A DNA stretch of 64,000 bases from Falsirhodobacter sp051195255 (GTDB taxonomy: Bacteria > Pseudomonadota > Alphaproteobacteria > Rhodobacterales > Rhodobacteraceae): NCBI RefSeq assembly GCF_051195255.1, contig NZ_JBNJLK010000002.1, positions 310,001 to 374,000 of the forward strand, read 5' to 3'. Below, in pieces: positions 14,958 through 23,952 of this stretch. Position 1 is the stretch's first letter; each line of letters begins with the position of its first letter. Made by a program: the position numbers and the translations under genes. The notes under the pieces were generated by a model. The model searched no databases. It was not told the origin of the DNA and saw only the letters and a list, made by a program, of their open reading frames with translations.

Positions 14958-15401
14958 ATGCTTCATGAATTCCGTAAGTTCATCGCGCGGGGCAACGTGC
15001 TCGACCTCGCGGTCGGCATCATCATCGGCGCCGCGTTCACCGCGATCGTCAATTCCATCGTGAAGGACCTGATCAACCCGGTGATCGGCCTGATCATCGG
15101 CGGGATCGACTTTTCCAACCTGTACTGGGTGCTGTCGGGCACCGTGACCCCCGGCGCCAGCCTGGACGAAGCGCGCAATTCCGGCGCCGCGATCTTCGCC
15201 TACGGCTCCTTCGTGATGGCGGTGATCAACTTCCTGATCGTGGCCTTCGTGGTGTTCCTGCTGGTCAAGGCGGTGAACAAGGTCAAGGACGCGACCCACC
15301 ACAAGAAAGCGCAAGAGGAAGCCGCCGCCCCCAAGGGTCCGACACAGGAAGAACTGCTGATCCAGATCCGCGACCTTCTGGCGCAAAAGCCGCAGGTTTG
15401 A
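14958..15401 (+). CDS. mscL: Large-conductance mechanosensitive channel MscL
   Basis: A 147-residue protein with N-terminal amphipathic helix (LHEFRKFIARGNVLDLAVG), first helix with the pore motif VGIIIGAAFTAIV, a periplasmic loop, the second helix (SFVMAVINFLIVAFVVFLLV) and a charged cytoplasmic bundle. It forms a homopentamer in the inner membrane and opens on strong membrane tension to release solutes in hypo-osmotic shock. It is a single gene between the receptor gene and the Lrp-family gene. Confidence 0.95.
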   Translation: MLHEFRKFIARGNVLDLAVGIIIGAAFTAIVNSIVKDLINPVIGLIIGGIDFSNLYWVLSGTVTPGASLDEARNSGAAIFAYGSFVMAVINFLIVAFVVFLLVKAVNKVKDATHHKKAQEEAAAPKGPTQEELLIQIRDLLAQKPQV

Positions 15402-15459
15402 CGTTCCCATCCGGGTGGGCTTGGCGTAAGGCCGACGCACCAGCCAAAGGCCCGCCCGG

Positions 15460-15918
15460 ATGAAACTCGACCCCATTGACCGCCGCATTCTGTCCGTCCT
15501 GCAAAAGCAGGGACGCATCACCAACGCCGATCTGGCCGAACGGGTGAACCTTTCCGCCTCGGCCTGTCACCGGCGCGTGCAGCGGCTGGAGGAGGAGGGC
15601 TTCATCGCGGACTATGTCGCGCTGCTGGACGCCCGCAAGATGGAACGCCCCACCGTCGTCTTCGTCGAGATCACGCTGTCGGGCCAGGCAGACGAGGTTC
15701 TGGCCGCGTTCGAGGCCGCCGTTCAGCGCATCCCCGACGTGATGGAATGCCACCTGATGGCCGGCACGGCCGATTACCTTCTGAAGGTGCTGGCCGCCGA
15801 CACCGAGGATTTCGCCCGCATCCACCGCCAGTCGCTGGCCCGGCTTCCGGGCGTGGCGCAGATGCATTCGTCCTTCGCGCTGAAGACCGTGTTCCGCACC
15901 ACCGCCATACCCGTGTAA
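15460..15918 (+). CDS. Lrp/AsnC family transcriptional regulator
   Basis: A 152-residue protein. The N-terminal helix-turn-helix is DRRILSVLQKQGRITNADLAERVNLSASACHRRVQRLEE. The C-terminal RAM/AsnC domain includes VMECHLMAGTADYLLKV, the usual effector-binding region. Such proteins form octamers and respond to amino acids. No amino-acid gene is adjacent, so the target cannot be inferred. It ends at a hairpin shared with the convergent rpsU gene. Confidence 0.9.
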   Translation: MKLDPIDRRILSVLQKQGRITNADLAERVNLSASACHRRVQRLEEEGFIADYVALLDARKMERPTVVFVEITLSGQADEVLAAFEAAVQRIPDVMECHLMAGTADYLLKVLAADTEDFARIHRQSLARLPGVAQMHSSFALKTVFRTTAIPV

Positions 15919-15923
15919 CGAAA

Positions 15924-15949
15924 AACCCCCAAGCCTGGGCAAGGGGGTT
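15924..15949 (-). terminator. Terminator of rpsU (also convergent end of the Lrp-family gene)
   Basis: AACCCCC (15924-15930) pairs with GGGGGTT (15943-15949). Read on the minus strand the stem is followed by TTTTTCG, a standard intrinsic terminator downstream of rpsU. Confidence 0.75.
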
Positions 15950-15990
15950 CAACGGTGGACCCGAAGGCCCCAGCTTTGGACGCGAACGTC

Positions 15991-16197
15991 TTAGAGGTTG
16001 CCCTCGCGCTGCGCTTTCTTGCGAGCGAGTTTACGGGCACGACGAACGGCCTCGGCTTGCTCACGCGCTTTCTTGACGGACGGTTTCTCGAAATGTTGCT
16101 TGAGCTTCATTTCGCGGAAAACGCCTTCACGCTGAAGTTTTTTCTTCAGGGCCCGAAGGGCCTGTTCGACGTTGTTGTCACGGACGCTGACCTGCAT
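15991..16197 (-). CDS. rpsU: 30S ribosomal protein bS21
   Basis: A 68-residue basic protein. It opens MQVSVRDNNVEQALRALKKK and ends in a Lys/Arg-rich tail (VRRARKLARKKAQREG), matching alphaproteobacterial S21 in length and composition. It sits on the 30S platform and aids selection of mRNA start sites. It is divergent from a COQ9-family gene, a conserved arrangement in alphaproteobacteria. Confidence 0.95.
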   Translation of the reverse strand: MQVSVRDNNVEQALRALKKKLQREGVFREMKLKQHFEKPSVKKAREQAEAVRRARKLARKKAQREGNL

Positions 16198-16295
16198 GGT
16201 GTCACCACCTTCCTAAGCTAGAGTTGCACGATTGTGCAGGCAGCGCCCATATAGAACACTATATCCCCCATGTCCACCGCAACGGAGGTATGAGC
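16198..16295. promoter_or_regulatory. Divergent promoter region rpsU / COQ9
   Basis: This 98-bp segment must drive both genes. On the plus strand TTGCAC (16224-16229) and an ATATAGAA segment (16249-16256) are candidate -35 and -10 elements with a slightly long spacer. GCACGATTGTGC there is a small palindrome. For the COQ9 gene GGAGG at 16284-16288 is 7 bases before the ATG at 16296. Confidence 0.4.
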
Positions 16296-16955
16296 ATGGA
16301 AAGCACCGAAGTGAAGAACGCCGTCATCGACGCGGCCCTGGCGCATGTCGCCTTCGACGGCTGGTCCGAGGCGACGTTGCGGGCCGCGCTGACCGATGCC
16401 GGCGTGTCGCACGGGCTGGGCCGCGCCCTGTTTCCGCGCGGTGCGGTGGATCTGGCGCTGGCCTATCACTGGCGCGGCGACGCCCGCATGGTGGACCGTG
16501 CGGCCACCGTGGCGCTGGACGACATGCCCTACCGCCAGCGGGTCGCCACCCTGATCCGCCTGCGGCTGGAGGAGGCCGACAAGGAGGCCGTCCGTCGCGG
16601 CTCCACCCTGTTCGCGCTGCCGCAACATGCGGGGGACGGCGCGCGCGCCATCTGGCACACGGCGGACATGATCTGGCGCACGCTGGGCGATACGTCGCAG
16701 GACGTGAACTGGTACACGAAGCGGGTCACCCTGTCGGGCGTCTATGCCGCAACGGTTCTGTTCTGGCTGGGCGACGACAGCACGGACCATCAGGCGACCT
16801 GGGACTTCCTGGACCGCCGGATCGAAGGCGTGATGAAGTTCGAAGGGCTGAAGGCCCGCTATGCCGGCAACCCGCTGGCGAAGATGGCGGCCTTCCCGCT
16901 GTCCTGGATCCGGGCGCCGAAGGGGCGGGACGACATGCCGGGGCGCATGTCATGA
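16296..16955 (+). CDS. COQ9 family protein (rpsU-divergently transcribed protein)
   Basis: A 219-residue protein of the COQ9 family (TIGR02396 type). It has a TetR-like N-terminal helical part (NAVIDAALAHVAFDGWSEATL) and a C-terminal lipid-binding part with TLSGVYAATVLFWLGD. COQ9 binds ubiquinone intermediates and assists COQ7-type hydroxylation in ubiquinone synthesis. The location divergent from rpsU is diagnostic for the bacterial family. The ATG at 16296 has the best-placed GGAGG; 16290 is too close to it. The stop overlaps the next gene by ATGA. Confidence 0.88.
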   Translation: MESTEVKNAVIDAALAHVAFDGWSEATLRAALTDAGVSHGLGRALFPRGAVDLALAYHWRGDARMVDRAATVALDDMPYRQRVATLIRLRLEEADKEAVRRGSTLFALPQHAGDGARAIWHTADMIWRTLGDTSQDVNWYTKRVTLSGVYAATVLFWLGDDSTDHQATWDFLDRRIEGVMKFEGLKARYAGNPLAKMAAFPLSWIRAPKGRDDMPGRMS

Positions 16956-17953
16956 TCCCCGAGGACATGCCCGAACTGATGCGCGCCGTCACCATCCGCG
17001 AACATGGCGCGCCCGAGGTTCTGACGATCGACTATGTGCCGACGCCCGTGCCCAGCCATGGCCAGATCCTGATCCGCGTGGCCTTTGCGGGCGTGAACCG
17101 CCCCGACGCTCTGCAACGCGCCGGCCAGTACGCGCCGCCGCCCGACGCCTCCCCCTTGCCGGGGCTGGAATGTGCGGGTTATGTGGCGGCGGTGGGGCCG
17201 GGGGTCACCCACTGGAAGATCGGCGATCCGGTCTGCGCGCTGCTCCCGGGCGGCGGTTACGCGACCCACGTGGTCACGCAGGCCGACCACGCCCTGCCCA
17301 TCCCCGAGGGGCTGAGCCTTGCCGAAGCGGCCTGCCTGCCCGAAACCTGCTTCACCGTCTGGTCGAACATGGTGATGCGCGGTGGACTGGCGGCGGGGGA
17401 GCGGTTTCTGGTGCATGGAGGGTCTTCCGGCATCGGGACGACGGCGATCCAGATCGCCTGCGCGCTGGGCGCCCGCGTCTTCGCCACCGCCGGTTCGGAC
17501 GAGAAATGCGAGGCCTGCGCCGATCTGGGGGCCGAGGCCGTGAACTACCGCGACAGCGACTTCGTGGAGATGCTGCGCGCGGTGGGCGGGGCGGATGTCA
17601 TCCTCGACATGGTGGGGGGCGATTACCTGCCGCGGAACCTGCGGGCCTTGGCCGATGACGGCCGCTTGGTCCAGATCGCCTTCCTGCAGGGCGCCAAGGT
17701 GGAGTTGAACATGGCCGAGGTCATGACCCGCCGCCTGACGGTCACCGGATCGACGCTGCGCCCCCAATCCACGCTGCAAAAGGCGCGGATCGCGAAAGAG
17801 GTGCAGCGCCACGTCTGGCCGATGATCGCGGCGGGCCATCTGCGTCCGGTGATGGACAGCACGTTTTCCATGGACGATGCGGCGAAGGCCCATGCACGCA
17901 TGGAAAGCTCCGCCCATATCGGGAAGATCGTGCTGGAGATGCCGGGGGATTGA
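16952..17953 (+). CDS. NAD(P)H-quinone oxidoreductase, PIG3/QOR family
   Basis: A 333-residue medium-chain reductase. The N-terminal GroES-like domain has FAGVNRPDALQRAGQY and LPGLECAGYV. The Rossmann domain has VHGGSSGIGTTAIQIACALGA. The zinc-ligand cysteines of alcohol dehydrogenases are absent, as expected for zeta-crystallin/PIG3-type quinone reductases (TIGR02824 group). It reduces quinones with NADPH. Its ATG at 16952 overlaps the COQ9 stop (ATGA), so the two are coupled, and both concern quinones. Confidence 0.85.
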   Translation: MIPEDMPELMRAVTIREHGAPEVLTIDYVPTPVPSHGQILIRVAFAGVNRPDALQRAGQYAPPPDASPLPGLECAGYVAAVGPGVTHWKIGDPVCALLPGGGYATHVVTQADHALPIPEGLSLAEAACLPETCFTVWSNMVMRGGLAAGERFLVHGGSSGIGTTAIQIACALGARVFATAGSDEKCEACADLGAEAVNYRDSDFVEMLRAVGGADVILDMVGGDYLPRNLRALADDGRLVQIAFLQGAKVELNMAEVMTRRLTVTGSTLRPQSTLQKARIAKEVQRHVWPMIAAGHLRPVMDSTFSMDDAAKAHARMESSAHIGKIVLEMPGD

Positions 17954-18097
17954 CCCTGCCAAGGGGCAGGGGACGCATTTTCCCTTCCCCTTGGCCGGTC
18001 CTTGACCTATATACGACGTCAATTCCCGAAAGCGAAAGTCGCGGGCCCGCCCCGCAGCCGTTTCCCGGCCCGGGAGAGATGTGTAAAGGAGCAACCC

Positions 18098-18847
18098 ATG
18101 ACGAAGCCCCTGATGGCAAAGGCGACGGCCGTCTGGCTGATCGACAACACGACGTTGTCCTTCCGGCAGATCGCCGATTTCTGCGGCATGCACGAGCTTG
18201 AGGTGCAGGGCATCGCCGACGGCGATGTCGCGACCGGCGTGAAGGGTTTCGATCCGGTGGCCAACAACCAGCTTGACCCTGCCGAGGTCGAGAAGGGCCA
18301 GAAGAACCCGCTTCACAAGCTGAAGCTGAAATACAACGCCGCCGCTCAGGGCGAGGACAAGCGTCGCGGTCCCCGCTACACGCCCCTGTCCAAGCGTCAG
18401 GACCGTCCGAACGCGATCCTGTGGCTGGTGAAGTTCCACCCGGAACTGACCGACGGCCAGATCGCGAAACTGGTCGGCACCACGAAGCCCACGATCCAGT
18501 CCATCCGCGAACGGACGCATTGGAACATCGGCTCCATGACGCCGATCGATCCGGTGGCGCTGGGCCTGTGCCGTCAAACGGAACTTGATTCGATCGTGCA
18601 GCAGGCGGCCCGCAAGCGCGCGGCCGAAGGCGGCGTGATGACGGATGACGAACGCCGCAAGCTGGTGTCCACCGAACAGTCGCTGGAGATGGAGGACGAG
18701 CCCCGCATGCCGTCCGACTTCGACATTTTCACCAAGCGCGAAGAGGAGGAGGACAAGTCCTCCGTCGACTATTCGGACGCCGAAAGCTTCTTCAAGCCCG
18801 CCGGAGAGACGGTGCATGACGAGGATGACGAATACGATCGTCGCTGA
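18098..18847 (+). CDS. trcR: Cell cycle transcriptional regulator TrcR (DUF1013)
   Basis: A 249-residue protein specific to alphaproteobacteria. It starts MTKPLMAKATAVWLIDNTTL, has a helix-turn-helix-like segment FRQIADFCGMHELEVQGIADG and a second one DGQIAKLVGTTKPTIQSIRERTHW, and ends in a long acidic tail (about 200-249). DUF1013 is known as TrcR, a cell-cycle-linked transcription regulator. AAAGGAG precedes the ATG. A strong terminator follows. Confidence 0.88.
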   Translation: MTKPLMAKATAVWLIDNTTLSFRQIADFCGMHELEVQGIADGDVATGVKGFDPVANNQLDPAEVEKGQKNPLHKLKLKYNAAAQGEDKRRGPRYTPLSKRQDRPNAILWLVKFHPELTDGQIAKLVGTTKPTIQSIRERTHWNIGSMTPIDPVALGLCRQTELDSIVQQAARKRAAEGGVMTDDERRKLVSTEQSLEMEDEPRMPSDFDIFTKREEEEDKSSVDYSDAESFFKPAGETVHDEDDEYDRR

Positions 18848-18853
18848 CACGAA

Positions 18854-18879
18854 CGCCCGGGGGAAACCCCGGGCGTTTT
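18854..18879 (+). terminator. Intrinsic terminator of trcR
   Basis: CGCCCGGGG (18854-18862) pairs with CCCCGGGCG (18867-18875) around a GAAA tetraloop, followed by TTTTG. It also lies at the convergent end of the MFS gene. Confidence 0.85.
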
Positions 18880-18883
18880 GCTT

Positions 18884-20176
18884 TCAGGTCAGGCGCGCGC
18901 CACGCGTTTCGGTCCGGATCGTGGCCGCCGCCAGTGCCGCCAGCAGCAAAAGGCCTGCGAACAGCCCGATCGCCACGGTGAAGCTGTAGGCCACCACCAG
19001 CCCGACGACCGACGGCGCCGCCAACCCGCCCAGCCGCGCCATCGCCCCCGCCGTGCCCATTCCGGTCCCGCGCAAGGCGGTCGGGTACAGTTCCGGCGTG
19101 AAGGCGTACAGCGCGCCCCAGGTGCCCAGCAGTGCAAAGCTCATCAGCAGCAGGGAGGCTGCGATCAGCGTGGCGCCCCCCGCCACCGTGAACAGCAGGC
19201 ATCCGGCGGCCGAGGCCAAAAGGAAGCCGATCAGCGTCGGCCTGCGACCCCACCGCTCTACCCCATAGGCGGCCAGCGCGTATCCCGGCAATTGCGCCAG
19301 CGCGAGGATCACGAGGAAGCCGTAGCCCCGCACAAATCCGAAGCCTTCGGAGGCCAGCCGCCCCGGCACCCAGACAAACACCCCGTAATAGGCGACGGAC
19401 ACAAGGAACCACAGCGCCGCCACCGCCACCGTCATGCGACGCAGGTCGGACGTGAATCCCTGTGCGGGGGGCAGCGACAGCGTGCCTTCGGGCATCGTCC
19501 GGCCGTTCACGCGCAGCACCTTGGTCAACACGGCGCGGGCCTCCGCCTCGCGCCCCGCCTTCAGCAGGTACATGGGGGATTCGGGAATCCACAGCCGCAA
19601 CCAGATGCCGATCAGGGCGGGCAAGGCGGCGACCGCGAACATCCAGCGCCACGCCTCGGCCGCGCCCATCAGGCTGGCGATCCAGGCGGTCAGGGCGACG
19701 ATCAGCGTGCCGACAGCCCAGAATCCTTCCAGCCCGACCAGCCAGCGGCCACGGTTCTTTGGCGGCAGGAATTCGGCCATCATCGCGTAATCGACCGGCA
19801 GGGTGCCGCCCACGGCCACGCCGGTCAGGAACCGCAGCGCCAGCAGGATGCCAAAGCTGGGCGCAAAGACCGACAAAAGCCCGAACGCGGCGTCGCAGGC
19901 CACCGTGATCAGCAACACGCGCCGCCGTCCGATCCGGTCCGCCAGCCGCCCGAAGGCCGCAGCGCCCAAGAACATCCCCAGAAAGAACAGCGTGCCCGTC
20001 TGCAAGGCCTGCGGGATCGTCAGCCCGAACGTGGCCGCGATGGAGGCGGCGGAGAAACCGACCGCCAGCACCTGCATCGCGTCCGCCGTCCAGACCAGCC
20101 CGAAGATGCCCAGAAGCCGCCACTGGAAGCGACCTGCGCCGCCCGTCGTCAGAACCTCGTCCACCGTGTGCTGCAT
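18884..20176 (-). CDS. MFS transporter, sugar porter/NiaP-like
   Basis: A 430-residue permease with about 12 hydrophobic helices. Motif A is GRLADRIGRRRVLL after helix 2. The mid-loop PESPMYLLKAGREAEARAVL resembles the PESPRWL motif of the sugar-porter and NiaP-like metabolite:H+ symporters. A small organic solute is imported or exported with protons, and the substrate cannot be told. It is the last gene of a minus-strand run priA-msrA-MFS, with an msrA terminator before it. Confidence 0.85.
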   Translation of the reverse strand: MQHTVDEVLTTGGAGRFQWRLLGIFGLVWTADAMQVLAVGFSAASIAATFGLTIPQALQTGTLFFLGMFLGAAAFGRLADRIGRRRVLLITVACDAAFGLLSVFAPSFGILLALRFLTGVAVGGTLPVDYAMMAEFLPPKNRGRWLVGLEGFWAVGTLIVALTAWIASLMGAAEAWRWMFAVAALPALIGIWLRLWIPESPMYLLKAGREAEARAVLTKVLRVNGRTMPEGTLSLPPAQGFTSDLRRMTVAVAALWFLVSVAYYGVFVWVPGRLASEGFGFVRGYGFLVILALAQLPGYALAAYGVERWGRRPTLIGFLLASAAGCLLFTVAGGATLIAASLLLMSFALLGTWGALYAFTPELYPTALRGTGMGTAGAMARLGGLAAPSVVGLVVAYSFTVAIGLFAGLLLLAALAAATIRTETRGARLT

Positions 20177-20234
20177 CGCGTCCCCCGCCTGGTTGACGCT
20201 TTTGTTACGGCACAGCGGGCAAAAGGAAAGAAAA

Positions 20235-20259
20235 AAGGGGCCGCGCGGCCCCTTCCTTC
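20235..20259 (-). terminator. Intrinsic terminator of msrA
   Basis: AAGGGGCCGC (20235-20244) and GCGGCCCCTT (20245-20254) form a GC-rich palindrome; on the minus strand it is followed by TTTTTTCTTTCC. It directly adjoins the msrA stop codon. Confidence 0.75.
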
Positions 20260-20890
20260 AGATCGCGCAGGTCACGCCCGTGCCCCGCAGCCCGCAATAG
20301 CCGTCCGGGTTCTTGGCCAGATACTGCTGGTGATAGTCCTCGGCGTAATAGAACTCCGGCACCGGAATGATCTCGGTCGTGACGGCGCCGTAGCCGGCGG
20401 CCTTCAGGCCTGCCTCGAACTCGGCCTTCGTCGCCTCGGCCGCGGCTTTCTGTTCGGGGGTGTAATAGTAGATGCCCGAGCGGTAGGTGGAGCCGACGTC
20501 GTTGCCCTGCCGCATCCCCTGCGTGGGGTCGTGGTTTTCCCAGAACACCTTCAGCAGATCGGTGAAGCTGACGACCTTCGGGTCGAAGATCACGCGCACC
20601 ACCTCGTTATGCCCCGTAAGCTGGGTGCAGGTTTCCTTATAGGTCGGGTTCGGCGTGTAGCCGCCCGCATATCCGGCCATGGTCAGCCAGACGCCCGGCA
20701 CCTGCCACAGGCGGCGTTCAACGCCCCAGAAGCAGCCCATGCCGAACATGGCCTCCTCGAACCCCTCGGGGACGGGGGATTTCAGCGGGATGCCGGAAAT
20801 GAAATGCGTGTCGGCCGTGGGAAGCGGCTGGGCGCGGCCGGGAAGGGCGTCTTCGGGCCGGACCATCGCGGCGGGTTTGGAAAAGAACAT
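20258..20890 (-). CDS. msrA: Peptide-methionine (S)-S-oxide reductase
   Basis: A 210-residue enzyme. The catalytic motif GCFWGVERRLWQVPGV holds the nucleophilic Cys, and downstream TYKETCTQLTGHNEVVRV, HDPTQGMRQGNDVGSTYRS and YYAEDYHQQYL match MsrA. The resolving cysteines are in YCGLRGTGVTC. It repairs oxidised methionine with thioredoxin. The ATG at 20890 has GGAGG upstream; further upstream reading would enter priA sequence and is not used. Confidence 0.93.
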   Translation of the reverse strand: MFFSKPAAMVRPEDALPGRAQPLPTADTHFISGIPLKSPVPEGFEEAMFGMGCFWGVERRLWQVPGVWLTMAGYAGGYTPNPTYKETCTQLTGHNEVVRVIFDPKVVSFTDLLKVFWENHDPTQGMRQGNDVGSTYRSGIYYYTPEQKAAAEATKAEFEAGLKAAGYGAVTTEIIPVPEFYYAEDYHQQYLAKNPDGYCGLRGTGVTCAI

Positions 20891-20934
20891 GGGAAACCTC
20901 CGTTCGTTGGGGCCAATATAGGAAGCCGCAGGCG

Positions 20935-23142
20935 CTATAGGAAGCTTTGCGGATCGATGTCGATGGCAAGGCGCAGGTTGGCGGGCAGCTTCAGCTGTCC
21001 TGCCCATTCGGCCAGCGCCGCCTGGAAGGGGGCACCCCGTTCAGCCTTCACCAGAAGGCGCACGCGGTGCCGGCCGCGCACCCGCGCGATGGGGGCGGGG
21101 GCGGGGCCGTAGATCTGTGCGCCGATGGTCCGCAACGGCCCGTCGCGCCGCGCCAGTTCGCCCGCGAAGTCGAACACCACGGCCACGTCCGGATGGGACA
21201 GGATGATGCCCGCCATCCGCCCGTAAGGGGGCGCGCCGGCCATGCGCCGCTCGGCGGCCTCGGCCCGCCAGAAGTCTTCCTCGTTCCCCGTCAGGATGGC
21301 ACGGATCACGGGATGTTCGGGCTGGTGGGTTTGCAGCAGCGCCACGCCCGCCTTTTCGGCCCGCCCCGCACGGCCCGCGACCTGCCGCATCAGCTGGAAG
21401 GTGCGTTCCGCCGCCCGCAGGTCCGACCCTTGCAGGCCCAGATCCGCGTCGATCACCCCGACCAGCGTCAGCAGCGGGAAATTGTGCCCCTTGGCCACGA
21501 TCTGCGTGCCGATGATGATGTCGGCGCCGCCCCCCGCAATCGTCTCGATCGCCTCCTTCAACGCCCGCGCGGATCCGAACAGGTCCGAGGACAGGACCGA
21601 CACACGCGCCTCCGGAAAGCGTTCGGCGACCTCCTCGGCCAACCGCTCCACCCCCGGGCCGACGGCGGCCATCTTGCCTTCGACGGAACAGGCCGGACAG
21701 GTCTCCGGCACCGGCCGCGTCGCGCCGCATTGATGGCAGACAAGGCGCTTCAGGAAGCGGTGTTCGACCATCCGCGCGTCGCACTCGGTGCAGCCCACCT
21801 GATGCCCGCAGGCGCGGCAGATGGTGACGGGGGCATAGCCCCGCCGGTTCAGGAACAGAAGCGACTGTTCCCCCGCCAAGATGCGCTTTTCCACCTGCCG
21901 GGCCAGCGTTTCAGAGATCCAGCGGTTCGACGGCAGCTTTTCCGCCCGCATGTCGATGGCGTGCATTTCGGGCAGTTCGGCGGTGCCGAAGCGGGCGGTC
22001 AGGTCCAGACGGCGATACTTGCCGCTGTCGGCGTTCACCCATGTTTCCAGCGCGGGGGTGGCCGAGGCCAGCACCACCTGCGCCCCGCAGATCGACGCCC
22101 GCAGCACCGCCATGTCGCGGGCGTTGTACAGCACCCCCTCCTCCTGCTTGTAAGAGGTGTCGTGCTCCTCATCCACGACGATCAGGCCCATCTCGCGGAA
22201 GGGGAGGAACAGGGCCGACCGCGCGCCGACGACCAGCTGCGCCTCCCCCTCGCCGATCATGCGCCAAAGGCGGCGGCGTTCGGTGGAGGTGACGCCGGAA
22301 TGCCATTCGGCGGGCTTCGCGCCGAACCGCGCCTCGACGCGGTCCAGAAACCCAGCCGTCAGCGCGATCTCGGGCAGCAGGACCAGCGCCTGACGGCCCT
22401 GACGCAGGCATTCCGCGACGGCTTCCAGATACACCTCTGTCTTGCCCGATCCGGTGACGCCTTTCAGCAGCGTGGTCCCATAGGTGCCGCTGGCCACGGC
22501 GGCGGCCAGCGCGGCGGCGGCCTCGGCCTGGCTGTCGGACAGGTCCTTCGACGGCAGGTTCGGGTTCAGGCGCGGATAGGGCAGATCGCGGGGGGCGTCC
22601 TCCTCGGCCAGCACGCCGGCCTTCACCAGGCCTTTGAGCACGGCGGTGGACACGCCGGCCTCGGCCGCGAGCTCCCCAGCCGTGACCCAGACGCCGCCAA
22701 AGGCGTCCAGCGCGTCCATCACCCGCAGCCGCGCCTCGGTTTCCCGTGCCGGCTCGCGCCCGGTGGCGCGCAGCACGCGGCGGGTGGCGGGGCCCGCGCC
22801 AAGGTCCGGCGCGCGTGTGGCCAGCCGCAGCATCTGGGGCAGGGGGGTCAGGGTGTAATCGGCGGCGCGCTGCAGGAAGGTCCGCATTTCGTCCCGCAGG
22901 GGGGCGGCGTCCAGAACGCGGGTGACGGGGCGCACGCGGTTGATGTCGAAGTTGCCCTCGCCCTTGCCCCAGACGCAGCCCAGAACCCGGCGCGGGCCCA
23001 GCGGCACCTCCACCAGATCGCCGGCCACGCAGCCGCCTTCGGGCGCCTTGTAGTCCAGCGGGCGGCCCAGCGGCTCGGTCGTCAGGACGCCGACCAGATC
23101 GCCTTCGGCAAACCGTTCCGACACGCGCACTCCCTTTCCCAT
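20935..23142 (-). CDS. priA: Primosomal protein N' (replication restart helicase PriA)
   Basis: A 735-residue helicase. The N-terminal 3'-DNA-binding region precedes Walker A GVTGSGKTEVY, the DEEH box VVDEEHDTSYKQEEG, and the zinc-binding region CRACGHQVGCTECD, CHQCG, CPAC. C-terminal helicase motifs include GTQIVAKGHNFP and QVAGRAGRAEKAG. It reloads the replisome at stalled forks. ATG at 23142 gives the normal length. Upstream extension would overlap the divergent aldolase gene and is rejected. Confidence 0.95.
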   Translation of the reverse strand: MGKGVRVSERFAEGDLVGVLTTEPLGRPLDYKAPEGGCVAGDLVEVPLGPRRVLGCVWGKGEGNFDINRVRPVTRVLDAAPLRDEMRTFLQRAADYTLTPLPQMLRLATRAPDLGAGPATRRVLRATGREPARETEARLRVMDALDAFGGVWVTAGELAAEAGVSTAVLKGLVKAGVLAEEDAPRDLPYPRLNPNLPSKDLSDSQAEAAAALAAAVASGTYGTTLLKGVTGSGKTEVYLEAVAECLRQGRQALVLLPEIALTAGFLDRVEARFGAKPAEWHSGVTSTERRRLWRMIGEGEAQLVVGARSALFLPFREMGLIVVDEEHDTSYKQEEGVLYNARDMAVLRASICGAQVVLASATPALETWVNADSGKYRRLDLTARFGTAELPEMHAIDMRAEKLPSNRWISETLARQVEKRILAGEQSLLFLNRRGYAPVTICRACGHQVGCTECDARMVEHRFLKRLVCHQCGATRPVPETCPACSVEGKMAAVGPGVERLAEEVAERFPEARVSVLSSDLFGSARALKEAIETIAGGGADIIIGTQIVAKGHNFPLLTLVGVIDADLGLQGSDLRAAERTFQLMRQVAGRAGRAEKAGVALLQTHQPEHPVIRAILTGNEEDFWRAEAAERRMAGAPPYGRMAGIILSHPDVAVVFDFAGELARRDGPLRTIGAQIYGPAPAPIARVRGRHRVRLLVKAERGAPFQAALAEWAGQLKLPANLRLAIDIDPQSFL

Positions 23143-23224
23143 GCCCTTCGCTTGCGCTATCACGGGGGCGGCCCCGGGGGAAACCCCGCACATCCCGCCC
23201 GTATCCAATCCAAGGAACAGCTTC

Positions 23225-23878
23225 ATGAAATTCTTCGTCGATACCGCCGACGTCGCGGCCATCCAGGAACTGAACGACCTGAACCTGGTCGACGGCGTGA
23301 CCACCAACCCGTCGCTGATCCTGAAATCGGGCCGCGACATCCTGGAGGTCACGAAAGAGATCTGCTCGATCGTGTCCGGTCCCGTATCGGCCGAAGTCGT
23401 GGCGCTGAAAGCGGACGACATGATCGCCGAAGGCCGCAAGCTGGCCGAAATCGCGTCCAACATCGCCGTGAAGGTGCCGCTGACCCATGACGGCCTGAAA
23501 TGCTGCAAGGTTCTGTCGGACGAAGGTTTCATGGTCAACGTCACGCTGTGCTTCACCGCCAACCAGGCGCTGCTGGCCGCCAAGGCGGGCGCCACGTTCA
23601 TCAGCCCCTTCATCGGCCGCCTCGATGACATGAACCTGGACGGGCTGGAGCTGATCCAGGACATCCGCACGATCTACGACAATTTCAGCTTCCAGACGCA
23701 GATCCTGGCGGCCTCGGTCCGCAACGCCAACCACGTGTCGCAATGCGCGCTGATCGGCGCCGACGTGATCACCGCGCCGCCCGCCGTCATCAAGGGTCTG
23801 GCCAGCCACCCGCTGACCGACAAGGGTCTTGAAACGTTCATGGCCGACTGGGCCAAGACCGGTCAGAAGATCGTCTGA
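23225..23878 (+). CDS. fsa: Fructose-6-phosphate aldolase / transaldolase-like protein
   Basis: A 217-residue small transaldolase (TalC/FSA type). It begins MKFFVDTADVAAIQELNDL and has the DGVTTNPSLI motif. The Schiff-base lysine is in NIAVKVPLTHDGLK, with NVTLCFTANQALLAAKAGATFISPFIGRLDD downstream. The family contains both fructose-6-phosphate aldolases and true transaldolases, which sequence alone hardly separates. It is divergent from priA. A GC-rich hairpin (23889-23913) without T-run follows its stop. Confidence 0.9.
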   Translation: MKFFVDTADVAAIQELNDLNLVDGVTTNPSLILKSGRDILEVTKEICSIVSGPVSAEVVALKADDMIAEGRKLAEIASNIAVKVPLTHDGLKCCKVLSDEGFMVNVTLCFTANQALLAAKAGATFISPFIGRLDDMNLDGLELIQDIRTIYDNFSFQTQILAASVRNANHVSQCALIGADVITAPPAVIKGLASHPLTDKGLETFMADWAKTGQKIV

Positions 23879-23952
23879 GACACGGTTCGCGCGGTCCGGG
23901 ATCCGGGCCGCGCCCGCGGGACGGCGACGTTCCGCAAGGAATGGAGTATGAG

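Noticed and set aside
12524..14959. 811-codon open frame antisense to the TonB-dependent receptor
   Set aside because: It mirrors the receptor gene in a high-GC genome, has low-complexity Arg/Gly/Val composition and no recognisable domain; the sense strand encodes a complete receptor.
16232..16951. N-terminal extension of the quinone oxidoreductase through the COQ9 gene
   Set aside because: The extra 240 residues are out-of-frame reading of COQ9; the ATGA overlap at 16952 gives a normal-length enzyme.
18001..18030. Promoter from TTGACC and TATATA before trcR
   Set aside because: The two elements nearly touch, so they cannot form a -35/-10 pair with proper spacing.
20947..23490. 847-codon frame antisense to priA
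   Set aside because: Shadow of priA with His/Gln/Arg-rich meaningless sequence and no start signal.
23889..23913. Intrinsic terminator after the transaldolase-like gene
   Set aside because: GCGCGG/CCGCGC forms a hairpin with an inner stem, but no T-run follows, so termination is not supported strongly enough to list as a feature.
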